A DNA stretch of 64,000 nucleotides from Spirochaetaceae bacterium (GTDB taxonomy: Bacteria > Spirochaetota > Spirochaetia > SZUA-6 > Bin103). The DNA is taken from assembly GCA_028820215.1 (NCBI GenBank), contig JAPPKD010000266.1, forward strand, positions 5,058-69,057, read 5' to 3'. Shown here piece after piece: positions 33,922 to 42,761 of this stretch (position 1 is its first letter; every line of letters begins with the position of its first letter). Both the position numbers and the translations under genes were made by a program. The notes below the pieces were generated by a model, which was given only the letters and a program-made list of their open reading frames with translations, was not told the origin of the DNA and made no database searches.

Positions 33922-35532
33922 TCATGCGGCCGGGGCGTCCTCGACTACGAACGAATAGAGGCTGCAGTCGCGCGAGAAGAAGCGCAGCTTGGCGCCGCGG
34001 GCCAGCACGTCCCGCGGCAGCCCGGTGCGTTCCCTCCAGCGGACGGCGTGGCGTGTCGCGTCGCCGTGGAACGGGCGGCATGCTTCGCGCTCGTAGCCGG
34101 GCACGACGCGGTCCGCGGCGTCGGCGAGCTCGACCTCCAGGTAGCCACTGGGGCCGCAGCGGGCGTTGACGATGAGCTCGGAGCCGGGGCTCGTGAAGGG
34201 GCGCGTCACGAACAGCGCCGGCCTCACGGTGGAGTCGAGCGAGCAGAACCCGTCGGGCCGCAGCGTTGCCAGCCCCAGCGCCGTCTTGGTGACGCCGGGC
34301 TCGTCCGGCATGTCCAGCCCCTCGCGCTCGCCGAACAGGTACCAGTCGTGGTGGCACGCGGCGCCGCCGTAGTAGATGCGGATCGCGTCGTCGCCCTGGA
34401 TCACCGAGGCCCCCACCTCGACCATGTACGGGTCCCAGGAGCCGGGGCTGAGTCCCAGGAAGGTGCGCCCGCGCTCCATGCGCGTCCAGTCGTAGGCGTT
34501 GCGGCTGTACAGAAGTTGCACGTCCACCGTGTTGTCCACGGCGTGGAAGACGTTGAGGAAGCCGACGTAATACTCGCCGGCGCGGATCACCGGCAGGGAG
34601 TAGAACGACTCGTCCAGGTTGTCCTGGCGGTCGTCCGGTACCAGCAGCTCGCGCAGGGTCGGCCACTCGTCGAGCCGGTTGCTGTTGGTCACGAACACGC
34701 GGCGCTTGTTCATCAACAGCGGGTTGTCCGGGTAGTAGGGCGAGTTCCAGCTCCCCGCCAGGTGCACGGGCTGGTCGCGGAAGCTCAGCCGGTCGCCCAT
34801 TGCCGTCTCCCGCACGGTGAGCAGGTACTGGCCGGTCTCCATGTCGGGCAGGATCATCATCTCGTCGCCCAGGCGCCGCTCGCGGATGCGCCCGACCGTG
34901 ATCGGCTCCTCGCCGCCTGCCCAGGAACGGCCGTCCGCGGAGTGGGCGACGCGGATCTGCGACTCGGTGACGCTGAGCTGCTCGGAGAGCTGGCGCCAGT
35001 AGAGGGACTTGAAGCGTTTGGCCGGATCCTGCTCCAGCTCGTCGCGGAAGAAGCAGGCCACGTACACCTGGCCGTGGCGGCCGCCGCCCAGGCAGATGTT
35101 GGTCTTGCGGCCGTCGACCTCCAGGTAGTCCATCTCCGGCTTGCGCCACTCGATGCCGTCCTCGGACTCGGCGTACAGCCAGCGGTTGTCGGTGGTCTCG
35201 AACTGGAACCCGGAGACCATGAACGCCTCCGACAGCGAATTCCGGGAGCCTCGCGCCGCCGGCTTCGCCCTGGGCGTGTTGGCCATGAAGGTCCGGTAGT
35301 CCCACGCGTAGTCGCAGTACCAGCACTTGTAGAGCTTCTCGTCCGGGTCGTGGGCGACGCACATGGTGCCGGTGCGGATGTAGGGGTCCTGCTCCCACGG
35401 ACGGTCCTTGCGGATCAGCGGGTTGCGCTCGTGCTTGACCGGCAGGTGCATGCGCCGGGTCATGGTCTGCACCATCTCGATGATGTGGTTGTCGAAGAAA
35501 AGCTGCCGGCGCGTGCCGATGTCGATGTTCAT
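33922..35532 (-). CDS. Putative glycosidase with five-bladed-propeller features (GH32/GH43-like)
   Basis: This 536-residue protein begins with a motif seen in many uncharacterised propeller proteins: RQLFFDNHIIEMVQTMTRRM then HERNPLIRKDRPWEQ (the latter resembles the WMNDP/NPV-type first blade). Internal single-blade segments are LYAESEDGIEWRKPEM, RVAHSADGRSWAGG, LYSRNAYDWTRMERGRTF, and WDPYMVEVGASVIQGDDAIR with the conserved IYYGG ending. No signal peptide is seen. The start at 35532 has GGGAGA upstream. It is related in style to the neighbouring sialidase-like proteins but lacks true Asp boxes. Confidence 0.6.
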   Translation of the reverse strand: MNIDIGTRRQLFFDNHIIEMVQTMTRRMHLPVKHERNPLIRKDRPWEQDPYIRTGTMCVAHDPDEKLYKCWYCDYAWDYRTFMANTPRAKPAARGSRNSLSEAFMVSGFQFETTDNRWLYAESEDGIEWRKPEMDYLEVDGRKTNICLGGGRHGQVYVACFFRDELEQDPAKRFKSLYWRQLSEQLSVTESQIRVAHSADGRSWAGGEEPITVGRIRERRLGDEMMILPDMETGQYLLTVRETAMGDRLSFRDQPVHLAGSWNSPYYPDNPLLMNKRRVFVTNSNRLDEWPTLRELLVPDDRQDNLDESFYSLPVIRAGEYYVGFLNVFHAVDNTVDVQLLYSRNAYDWTRMERGRTFLGLSPGSWDPYMVEVGASVIQGDDAIRIYYGGAACHHDWYLFGEREGLDMPDEPGVTKTALGLATLRPDGFCSLDSTVRPALFVTRPFTSPGSELIVNARCGPSGYLEVELADAADRVVPGYEREACRPFHGDATRHAVRWRERTGLPRDVLARGAKLRFFSRDCSLYSFVVEDAPAA

Positions 35533-35587
35533 GGGCGCATCTCCCGGACGGCGGTGGATTCGCGCATGGTAGCGTAGCGCCTCCCTG

Positions 35588-36298
35588 ATGGCGTGGCGGC
35601 GAGGGGAGGAGATCGTCCTCCTCGATGTACTTACACTGGACAGCGTGCCGTACTTCGCGCTGCGCGCATGGCCTCCCGGCCGGCAGATCCTCCACCGCGA
35701 CGTCGGGGCCGGCAAGGTCGTGTTCGCCCGCTCCGTTACGGTCGTCCATGACCGGGATGACGAGGTGGCGCTGTATCAGGCCTGCGGCGGGCCCGTCATG
35801 GTCGTGGACACGGCCTGGGCTTCGGACGTGTTGAATCGTGAGGGGCTGAATCGCCTCGTGGATGCCGATTGGCCGTACATCTCGAAGACCTGGGTCGAAA
35901 CCAACGTCCTGATGCTCACGGTGCCCGGGGTGTGGCACAGCATCTGGCTGATGTGGGAGGCGCAGACCTGGGAGTTCCGAGGCTGGTACGTGAACCTGCA
36001 GGCACCCCTGGTCAGGACGTCTCGCGGATTCGATACCTCGGACAAGGCGCTCGACGTGATCATCGCCCCGAACGGCGAGCACCGGTGGAAGGATGAAGAC
36101 CACCTCGAGCGCGCCGTCGACGTCGGCTGGATCTCCGCAGACGACGCACGTCGGGTCAGGAGCGAGGGGGAGCGGGTGATCGAACGCGCGGCGCGGCGAG
36201 AGTACCCCTTCGACGGGGAGTTGATCTCCTGGAGACCCGATCCGGCCTGGCCGATCCCGGAGTTGCCGCCCGATTGGGCCGCGACTGCAGGAGAGTAG
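35588..36298 (+). CDS. DUF402-domain protein
   Basis: This 236-residue protein has the DUF402 signature in its second half: WEFRGWYVNLQAPLVRTSRG then FDTSDKALDVIIAP and HRWKDEDHLERAVDVGWI. DUF402 proteins bind or cleave RNA/nucleotides (FAU-1, YgaC-like phosphatases; family knowledge). The length and absence of an S1 domain suit a nucleoside-phosphate phosphatase type. It is divergent from the propeller protein upstream, and 75 bases separate it from an ABC binding-protein gene. Confidence 0.75.
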   Translation: MAWRRGEEIVLLDVLTLDSVPYFALRAWPPGRQILHRDVGAGKVVFARSVTVVHDRDDEVALYQACGGPVMVVDTAWASDVLNREGLNRLVDADWPYISKTWVETNVLMLTVPGVWHSIWLMWEAQTWEFRGWYVNLQAPLVRTSRGFDTSDKALDVIIAPNGEHRWKDEDHLERAVDVGWISADDARRVRSEGERVIERAARREYPFDGELISWRPDPAWPIPELPPDWAATAGE

Positions 36299-36373
36299 CC
36301 GGCAACGTTGCCTTGACCATGCCTGGTCCGTCCTCTAGGGTCGCCGGACGATTCCTGATCCGAGGAGGATGGA

Positions 36374-37441
36374 GTGAGCAGGACACTGGTCATCGCAATC
36401 GGGCTTTTGGCCCTTGGTACATTCGCGTGGGCATCGGCGGAAGGCGAGGAGGGCGGCGCCAGCGCTGGCGAGATGGCGGCAGATGCCCGATTCACCTACG
36501 AGAATCTTCGCGCAATGTCGGAGGCCCGCGCCTACGAGGGTGCACCGGCACAGGGCAAGAAGATCGCGTTTGCCAACCTGTTCCTGGTGATTCAACTGAC
36601 CCGCGACGTGCAGGCCGGGATCATCGAAGAGTGGGCCCTCGCGGGAGGTGACCCGGACGATCTTCTCATACTGGACAACCAGATCGACGCGCAGGTGGCA
36701 CTGGACAACGCCGAGATCGTGTTCAACAGCGATTCCGAAGTGTTCCTGCAATTCCAGGCGTTCACGAAGGTCAACGCGCAGATCGGGAGAAGGGCCACGG
36801 ACCAGGGGGTGTTGATGATCGGCATCGACATACCTGTCCCGGGATTCCCCTTCATGGGAGCCGACAACTACGGAATCTCACAGATGACGGGCGCCTGGTT
36901 TGCGGATCATGTCGATGAGATCTACGGCGGCTGGGACAACGTGGACGTGGTGTTCCTGAGCTGGACGGCAGCCAGTGGCGAGAGCACGGCGCTCAGAACC
37001 ACCGGTGTCGCCGATGTCCTTACCGCACGATTCGGCGAGACGGGAGTTCTGGACGGAGAGGGCTCGAAGGTGGTCAGCGTGAACGCCACCGGTCTGGTGG
37101 AGGGCGGTCAGGAGGAGATACTGAACGCATTGGCGGCGCACCCGGACGCCGAGAACATCGTGTACTTCACCTGGAACAATCCGGAAGCCGCAGGCGTGGT
37201 CGAGGGCGCCAAGCTCGCCGGGAGATGGGATCCTGACAAGTGGACGGTGATTGGGATGGGAATCGACGAGTTCGGGACCGAGCTCATGGAAGCCGGGGAG
37301 ATGGACGTCGACGTCAACTTCCACTTCGACGAGTACGCCAGGTACCTCATCCCCGGTGCACTCGCCCACATCCACGGCAATCACGTACCGTCGCACATGT
37401 TCGTGGAGATGGAGCTCCTGGAGAGCCCGCAATACCGTTAA
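36374..37441 (+). CDS. Sugar-binding protein, RbsB/periplasmic type (peripla_BP_4-like)
   Basis: This 355-residue secreted protein has a signal peptide ending TFAWASA before the mature start EGEEGGAS. Inside, KKIAFANLFLVIQLTRDVQA, VLMIGIDIPVPGFPFMGADN and NIVYFTWNNPEAAGVVEGAK are the strand-loop modules of ribose/galactose-type binding proteins. The start is a GTG at 36374, set by AGGAGG five bases upstream; a nearby ATG (36369) stops at once. It leads the operon with two RbsC-like permeases and one ATPase. Confidence 0.9.
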   Translation: MSRTLVIAIGLLALGTFAWASAEGEEGGASAGEMAADARFTYENLRAMSEARAYEGAPAQGKKIAFANLFLVIQLTRDVQAGIIEEWALAGGDPDDLLILDNQIDAQVALDNAEIVFNSDSEVFLQFQAFTKVNAQIGRRATDQGVLMIGIDIPVPGFPFMGADNYGISQMTGAWFADHVDEIYGGWDNVDVVFLSWTAASGESTALRTTGVADVLTARFGETGVLDGEGSKVVSVNATGLVEGGQEEILNALAAHPDAENIVYFTWNNPEAAGVVEGAKLAGRWDPDKWTVIGMGIDEFGTELMEAGEMDVDVNFHFDEYARYLIPGALAHIHGNHVPSHMFVEMELLESPQYR

Positions 37442-37535
37442 CCCGGCGAGGGTGCGCGTGAGACCTGGCGGCGTGTGACGGGCTCGATGCCTGCGCAGCC
37501 GCCAGGTTCAGGATAGTGCCGGGAGCTCGAACAGG

Positions 37536-38561
37536 TTGACCGTGCACGGACACAAGAGGATCCGGCGCAAGAGGATCCGGATCAGCAACACCCTTGCGAT
37601 TCTGTTGGTGACCCTCGCCATGCTGGCGGCCTTCGCGGTCATCGGCGAGTCGACGGGCAACAACTTCGTGTCGCTCGGCAACTTCAAGACGCTGCTGCGG
37701 AGCATGGTCATCTCCGGGGTGATCGCGCTCGGATTGACCCCCCTCATGATCGCGAGGGGCCTGGACCTGTCGTTCGGCTCCAGCCTGTCGTTCAGCTCGG
37801 TCATCACCGCGCTGCTGTATACCAACATGGGCGTCAGTCTCTGGATCGCCTTGGTCGTCGCAGTGCTGGTGTGCGTCCTGGTGGGGATAGTGAACGGCGT
37901 GTTCATCGTGAAGCTCAAGCTCATCCCGCTGCTGTTCACCCTGGGGATGCTGTTCATCCTGAGATCTCTGGCGCTGTACGCCGCCACCATCGGGGAGGAG
38001 GGCGCCGTCGGACAAGGCTCGCAGGGATTCATGATCCTCGTGATGAGCGACGAGTTGTACGGCTTCTACACCGGGTCCTTTCTGTTGGTTCCCCTCATGT
38101 TCTGGGTGCTCGTCGTGCTGGTCGTCGTCTACTGGCTGACGATGGACTACACCAAGCTGGGAGCATGGATAAAGGCGATCGGGGGCAATCCGGAAATCGC
38201 CACCATCTTCGGCATCAGGACCGACCGCATCCTGATGCTGCTCTACGCCTCCGCCGGGTTCCTGACCGGTATCGCCACCATCATGATGGTCTCGGCGTCC
38301 GGGGTCGGGTCTCCGTTCTTCGGCGACACGATGCCGCTCCGAACGCTGTCGGCGGTTCTGATCGGAGGGGTGGCCCTGACCGGAGGCAGCGGCAACGTGT
38401 TCGGCACGGTGCTCGGTACGGTCGCCATCACCGTGCTCTACAACGGACTTGCCACCATGAATGTCGGCTCGAACTACATCCTGGTCATCCAGGGTCTCAT
38501 GCTGGTTGTGATCGTAGCTGCGTATGCCTGGCGTGACCGGCGGCAGGTCGCAAGTGACTGA
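37536..38561 (+). CDS. ABC transporter permease, RbsC-like (first)
   Basis: This 341-residue membrane protein has about eight to ten helices and the branched-chain/ribose permease pattern (LGLTPLMIARGLDLSFGSSL at the first conserved loop and GGVALTGGSGNVFGTVLG near the end). It most likely dimerises with the second permease encoded 38 bases before its own stop. The start is a TTG at 37536; a GTG at 37542 is equally possible, with the purine-rich GGGAG upstream. Confidence 0.88.
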   Translation: MTVHGHKRIRRKRIRISNTLAILLVTLAMLAAFAVIGESTGNNFVSLGNFKTLLRSMVISGVIALGLTPLMIARGLDLSFGSSLSFSSVITALLYTNMGVSLWIALVVAVLVCVLVGIVNGVFIVKLKLIPLLFTLGMLFILRSLALYAATIGEEGAVGQGSQGFMILVMSDELYGFYTGSFLLVPLMFWVLVVLVVVYWLTMDYTKLGAWIKAIGGNPEIATIFGIRTDRILMLLYASAGFLTGIATIMMVSASGVGSPFFGDTMPLRTLSAVLIGGVALTGGSGNVFGTVLGTVAITVLYNGLATMNVGSNYILVIQGLMLVVIVAAYAWRDRRQVASD

Positions 38562-39558
38562 CACATCCGCGTCCGGGATCAGGCCGACAGCCCGAAGCGC
38601 ATTGCACCTGTTGAATGCGAAGTCCGTCCTACCGGTTCTGACCCTGTTCTACGTCGTGATGATCGCTGCCTTCTCGCTGGCCAACCCCATCTTCATCAGC
38701 GTGGGGAACATCGGAAGCATCATTCTCAACCTCGGCATTCCAGGCATCGTTGCGATCGGCTTGACCTTTGTCGTGCTCTCCGGGCACGTCGACCTCTCGG
38801 TCGGCTCGATATTCGCCTTCTCCGCCTACATCACCGGGATCCTGATCCAGGAGGGAAGCGGCGTACCGATACCGGCGGCACTGGCCATAGGAGTCCTGAC
38901 CGGCGCCGCGGTGGGCGCGCTCAACGGATTCGTGGTGACGGTGCTCGGCGTCAACTCGATCATCACGACACTCGGCACCATGGCGGTATTCAGGGGCCTG
39001 GCTCAGATCCTCGGCAGCAACACCTATCTCACCAGAATCGAGAACGAAGCGTTGCTGTTCCTGGGCCGCGGCTACCTGTTCGACTACCTCCCGGTGACAT
39101 TCGTGTACATGGTTGCGCTCCTCATCATCTGCTCTCTGGTCCTGGGCTTCACCCGATACGGAAGACACGTGTACGCCACCGGCGCCAGCGAGATGGTCGC
39201 CAGGCTGTATGGCGTGGCGACCAGGAAGGTACAATTCTCCACCTTCGTCATCTGCGGGGTGTTCTCGGCGGTTGGCGGGATTCTGCTCATGTCACAGCTT
39301 GCGCGGGCGTCCTACACCGCCGGCGAGGATCTGACCTTCAAGGCACTCACGGTGGTGATCCTGGGCGGCATATCGCTCTCCGGCGGGCGCGGAGCGATGA
39401 TCGGTGTGCTGGTCGCGATCTTCATCGTCGGGTCCATTGCGAATGGGCTGGCGGTCGTGCATGTCCCGATCAACGCCAGGGACGCGTTCACGGGACTGGT
39501 GCTGATCGGCGCGATCGTCTTCGACTCCATACGAAACAGGAATCTGGCGGAGGCCTGA
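38524..39558 (+). CDS. ABC transporter permease, RbsC-like (second)
   Basis: This 344-residue permease has the loop GLTFVVLSGHVDLSVGSIFA and the C-terminal GGISLSGGRGAMIGVLVAIF. It overlaps the first permease gene by 38 bases if the ATG at 38524 is used. A GTG at 38554 would give a GTGA-type overlap of eight bases and may be the true start. The two permeases are only moderately similar, so a heterodimeric channel is likely. Confidence 0.88.
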   Translation: MPGVTGGRSQVTDTSASGIRPTARSALHLLNAKSVLPVLTLFYVVMIAAFSLANPIFISVGNIGSIILNLGIPGIVAIGLTFVVLSGHVDLSVGSIFAFSAYITGILIQEGSGVPIPAALAIGVLTGAAVGALNGFVVTVLGVNSIITTLGTMAVFRGLAQILGSNTYLTRIENEALLFLGRGYLFDYLPVTFVYMVALLIICSLVLGFTRYGRHVYATGASEMVARLYGVATRKVQFSTFVICGVFSAVGGILLMSQLARASYTAGEDLTFKALTVVILGGISLSGGRGAMIGVLVAIFIVGSIANGLAVVHVPINARDAFTGLVLIGAIVFDSIRNRNLAEA

Positions 39559-39559
39559 C

Positions 39560-40342
39560 ATGGCGCATCAGCAGGACGCGAAGGTGAACGCCGACGCCAT
39601 TCTTGAAGTGCGCAACATCAGCAAGAGCTTCGGTGGCGTCAAGGCGGTCGACGACGTGGACGTGACGCTGCACAGGAACGAGATCATGGCGATCGTCGGC
39701 GACAATGGCGCCGGCAAATCCACACTCATAAAGATGATTTCCGGCGTCTACAGCAGGGACAGCGGCACGATCCACGTAAACGGCGAGGTCGCTCACATCG
39801 AGACCCCGATGGACGCGAAGAACTACGGAATCGAGACAGTGTATCAGACCGAGAGTCTGATCAAGATTCTGGATGCGCCCGCAAACATCTTCCTGGGCAG
39901 GGAGAAGGTGAGGGACGGCATCCTGGGACGCCTCTTCAAGGTCCTGGACTTCGACTTCATGAAGAGAGAGACCGAGCAGCTCCTCGAGCGCTTCGGCATC
40001 ACGCTGATGGATATCAAGGGCGACACCCGCGACCTCTCCGGCGGGCAGGCGCAGACGGTGGCGATCGGCAGGGCCGTCTACTGGGGAGGCAAGATCCTCA
40101 TCCTCGACGAGCCCACCAACAATCTCGGCGTGGTGCAGGAGAAGAGGGCGCTGGATCTCATCCGCACTCTGAGAGACGAGTTCGACATGACCATCATCGT
40201 GATCAGCCACAACCTCAAACACGTCGTAGAGCTCGTGGACCGGATCGTCGTGCTCAGAAACGGCAAGAAGATGAGAGAGCTGGTGAAGGACGATACGGAC
40301 ATGAACGAGATCGTGTCCCTGATCACCGGCGCGACCGAGTGA
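39560..40342 (+). CDS. Sugar ABC transporter ATPase, single nucleotide-binding domain
   Basis: This 260-residue ATPase has Walker A GDNGAGKSTLIKMI (about residues 47-60), signature DLSGGQAQTVAIGRAVYW, Walker B ILILDEPTNNLGV and switch VISHNLKH. RbsA-type transporters usually have two fused ATP-binding domains (about 500 residues). Here there is only one, as in FrcA, so two copies would have to act as a homodimer. It begins one base after the second permease stop and ends two bases before the convergent dioxygenase gene. Confidence 0.88.
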   Translation: MAHQQDAKVNADAILEVRNISKSFGGVKAVDDVDVTLHRNEIMAIVGDNGAGKSTLIKMISGVYSRDSGTIHVNGEVAHIETPMDAKNYGIETVYQTESLIKILDAPANIFLGREKVRDGILGRLFKVLDFDFMKRETEQLLERFGITLMDIKGDTRDLSGGQAQTVAIGRAVYWGGKILILDEPTNNLGVVQEKRALDLIRTLRDEFDMTIIVISHNLKHVVELVDRIVVLRNGKKMRELVKDDTDMNEIVSLITGATE

Positions 40343-40343
40343 G

Positions 40344-41387
40344 TTAGGCGACCGGCGACGCCTCGGCGAGGATCCGCTCGGCCTTCTGCGCCTGCTCGGA
40401 GTCGGGGTGCATGGTGACGATCCGCTGCAGGTGCAGCCGTGCCAGCGGGTCGCCGCTGCGCGCCCGCTCGACCGCCTCGGCGAAGCCCTTCTCCTGGAAG
40501 CTGGTGTCCTTGTCGATCACCTCGAACTCGTAGTCGTGCCAGTAGTAGCGCAGGTCTTCCGAGCCGCTCCAGCCGGCGTAGACCTGGTCCCACGACAGCG
40601 GCTGGTGGCCGGACAGATGGGGGTCGAGCATGTGGTCGGTCACCGGGGAGCCCATGCGCTGGTAGCGGTTGTCGAGCGAGATGCGCAGCCGGTCCGGCGT
40701 CACGTTCTGAAGGGCGCCGTGGATGGTCAGGGCGTGGAAGAACAGCACGTCCCCGTGCTGATAATCGGTGGACACCCAGCCGTCCGGGTGCTCCTCCGGG
40801 TCGATGCTGAGGCTGCCGGCACCGAGGGAGAAATGGTGATCGACCACGCGGCCGACGCGGTGCGAGCCCGGCAGCACGGCCAGGCCGCCCAGGTCGCGCG
40901 GACAGTCGCCGACCGGATGCCAGCAGGAGTACACGTCCATGCTGCTCTGGAAGTGGACGAAGTCCTGGTGGATGGGCGTGGTGTGCTCCGTGAACTGCGG
41001 GAACCAGATCCGCGCGATCTTGTGCGGGAACGCGAACACGGGGCCGCCGATGACCTTGGCAAGCACGTCCAGGACCTCCGGCCAGTGCCCGGCGCGGTGG
41101 AAGCTCTCCAGCCGGTACACCTGGTGGTACACGTCCACGTAGTCGAGGTCGCCTTCCGTGCAGCGCCGGTCCGGGTCGGCGATGCCGTCCATGGGATCGG
41201 TACCCGGCGCCAGCCAGCCGTTGCCGGCGATGACCTCCAGCATGTCGCGGCGCAGGGCCGTCAGCCGGCCGGGGTCGAGGAGGCCGCGGAAGAACAGGTA
41301 GCCCTCGTCGTCCATGCGCCGCCGCAGCTCAGCCTCGTCGGCCAGCGCGTCGTTGGAGGCACGAAACTCGCCAAAGCTCTCGATCAT
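40344..41387 (-). CDS. Phytanoyl-CoA dioxygenase (PhyH)-family Fe(II)/2-oxoglutarate enzyme
   Basis: This 347-residue double-stranded beta-helix protein has the metal motif HxD in PIHQDFVHF. The distal histidine lies in HALTIHGALQN, and RLRISLDNR supplies the 2-oxoglutarate-binding arginine region. The N-terminal MIESFGEF ATG at 41387 is chosen over longer readings that run antisense into a decayed toxin gene. The stop is two bases from the convergent ATPase gene. PhyH proteins hydroxylate diverse small substrates; this one is one of four PhyH-type proteins in the window. Confidence 0.82.
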   Translation of the reverse strand: MIESFGEFRASNDALADEAELRRRMDDEGYLFFRGLLDPGRLTALRRDMLEVIAGNGWLAPGTDPMDGIADPDRRCTEGDLDYVDVYHQVYRLESFHRAGHWPEVLDVLAKVIGGPVFAFPHKIARIWFPQFTEHTTPIHQDFVHFQSSMDVYSCWHPVGDCPRDLGGLAVLPGSHRVGRVVDHHFSLGAGSLSIDPEEHPDGWVSTDYQHGDVLFFHALTIHGALQNVTPDRLRISLDNRYQRMGSPVTDHMLDPHLSGHQPLSWDQVYAGWSGSEDLRYYWHDYEFEVIDKDTSFQEKGFAEAVERARSGDPLARLHLQRIVTMHPDSEQAQKAERILAEASPVA

Positions 41388-41427
41388 GGAGCCGATTATG
41401 CCACGAGTCCCGTTCGGTGCCGAAGGG

Positions 41428-41702
41428 CTATCGCGGTCCGCCAAGCAATACCTGCACGGCAAGACCGGGTACGCGGGCAAAGTGCCGCGTGTCACCGGTC
41501 ACGACATCGTCGTCTCGGGACAACGTGGTCGCCGCGATGAGAAGATCCAAAGTGGGGCTTGGGAGACCCGCAGCTCTAGATTCGTGTCGACCTCTCCGAA
41601 GATGCGGGCGACCGCGAGAGTTATGGGAACGACCGGCACCGCCGGTGGCAGGCCGCGCTGCTCGGCGTGGATGGCGACCGTCGAGTCGATCAGGAGTCCC
41701 AC
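41428..41702 (-). pseudogene. Frameshifted VapC (PIN-domain) toxin gene
   Basis: From the GTG at 41702 the frame reads VGLLIDSTVAIHAEQRGL, the first PIN strand with the catalytic Asp, then VPITLAVARIFGEV. It then diverges. The rest is found one frame over, as PTLDLLIAATTLSRDDDVVT followed by GDTRHFARVPGLAVQVL, ending at 41428. About 50 central residues are also missing between the two halves. Both a deletion and a frameshift mark it as a dead toxin. Its start overlaps the end of an antitoxin remnant. Confidence 0.65.
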
Positions 41703-41869
41703 GGGTGCCGGTGCTCGATCGGCTCTCCGGCAAGAATCTCCAACAGGTCGTCGCCAAAGCGGCCGTCCAGAACCACGGGCGGCCGCGCGCGGAGCAGGCA
41801 CTCGGACGCACGCCGTGTCTTCGTGTCAATCAGTGCATGCGGCTCGAACGGACGCCGCGGCTTCCTGTA
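41690..41869 (-). pseudogene. Probable antitoxin remnant paired with the dead VapC
   Basis: The frame ending at 41690 translates as about 59 residues (YRKPRRPFEPHALIDTKTRR then ASECLLRARPPVVLDGRF and a DDLLEILAGEPIEH-type acidic tail). Its stop overlaps the vapC GTG by 13 bases, the usual antitoxin-toxin coupling. No start codon is available, since a stop lies about 20 bases further upstream beyond a run of Gs. The N-terminal DNA-binding part is therefore lost. The antitoxin family cannot be named. Confidence 0.4.
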
Positions 41870-41892
41870 CCGTGGGGGGGACGAGCGCTACC

Positions 41893-42243
41893 ATGGCGAT
41901 CATCGAACCGGCAACTCCGTCCAGCCGTGCGGCCCCTCCGTCGCTCGACCAGATTCGCCCGAGGCTGGCCGAGTTCTGCGCCGGCCATGGGATCAGGAGA
42001 GCGATCGCCTTCGGTTCCTTTGCGCGTGGTACGCAGACCCGGAGGAGCGATCTCGACCTGGTGATCGTCATGGATACGAAGAAGCGGTTCCTCGACCGAT
42101 ACGACGAGGTGAACGCCATCCATGATGAGGTGCCGGGGGTGCATGTCGAGATGCTGATCTACACCGAGGACGAGTTGCGTGCCATAGCCCACCGGCCGTT
42201 CATGCGCCAGATACTGCGGGAAGGCGTCGTCGTTTATGAGTGA
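41893..42243 (+). CDS. MNT-type nucleotidyltransferase antitoxin (HEPN-MNT module 1)
   Basis: This 116-residue minimal nucleotidyltransferase has the signature GSFARGTQTRRSDLDLVIVM (G-S plus D-x-D), the active site of the MNT/KNTase fold. A third acidic residue lies in VHVEMLIY. It overlaps the following HEPN gene by 8 bases. Family knowledge: in such pairs the MNT protein neutralises the HEPN RNase, in some cases by nucleotidylating it. Confidence 0.85.
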   Translation: MAIIEPATPSSRAAPPSLDQIRPRLAEFCAGHGIRRAIAFGSFARGTQTRRSDLDLVIVMDTKKRFLDRYDEVNAIHDEVPGVHVEMLIYTEDELRAIAHRPFMRQILREGVVVYE

Positions 42244-42721
42244 GGAGAAGAACCACGCCGAAGCGGTGCGGTGGCTGGAAACGGCGCGCGGTGACCTCAC
42301 GACGGCGCGCGTCCTGCTCTCCAACGAGCGCTACGCGCACGCCTGCTTCCATGCGCAGCAAGCTGCCGAGAAGGCGATGAAGAGCCTGTGGTATTCGCTC
42401 GATCGTGATCCGTGGGGCCACTCGGTGCGCAAGTTGATCGATGACTTGAAGGAGCTCCACGCGGACTACTACGGCCGCTTGCAGGACATCGTTCCCATGG
42501 CCGCCGAGTTGGACCGCCTTTACATCCCGACTCGATACCCCAACGGCTTGCCGGACATCCTCCCTGACCAAGCGTACTTCGAGAGGGATGCGGAACGCGC
42601 GCTTGAGCTTGCGGAGCGGCTGATCGACCGCATCGATCATCTCCGCGGTCAGGTCAGCCCGCCGCCCTGTGAAGATTCGACGGAACCGCCCGACGCCACG
42701 CCAGCCGGCGGCCGACCTTGA
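42236..42721 (+). CDS. HEPN-domain toxin (HEPN-MNT module 1)
   Basis: This 161-residue four-helix-bundle HEPN protein has HACFHAQQAAEKAMKSLWYS as the first conserved helix pair and an R-x4-H motif at Arg57-His62 (RDPWGH), the metal-independent RNase site. The C-terminal 25 residues are Pro-rich. It is translationally coupled with the upstream MNT gene. Confidence 0.85.
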   Translation: MSEEKNHAEAVRWLETARGDLTTARVLLSNERYAHACFHAQQAAEKAMKSLWYSLDRDPWGHSVRKLIDDLKELHADYYGRLQDIVPMAAELDRLYIPTRYPNGLPDILPDQAYFERDAERALELAERLIDRIDHLRGQVSPPPCEDSTEPPDATPAGGRP

Positions 42722-42761
42722 CACGGGGGCCGTCGCTTCTAGGCTACCGGGAGAGGTTCCG

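Noticed and set aside
33851..36103. Long frame extending the propeller protein on both sides
   Set aside because: The upstream part reads the DUF402 gene antisense and the rest lies out of frame with the propeller gene at 33922-35532.
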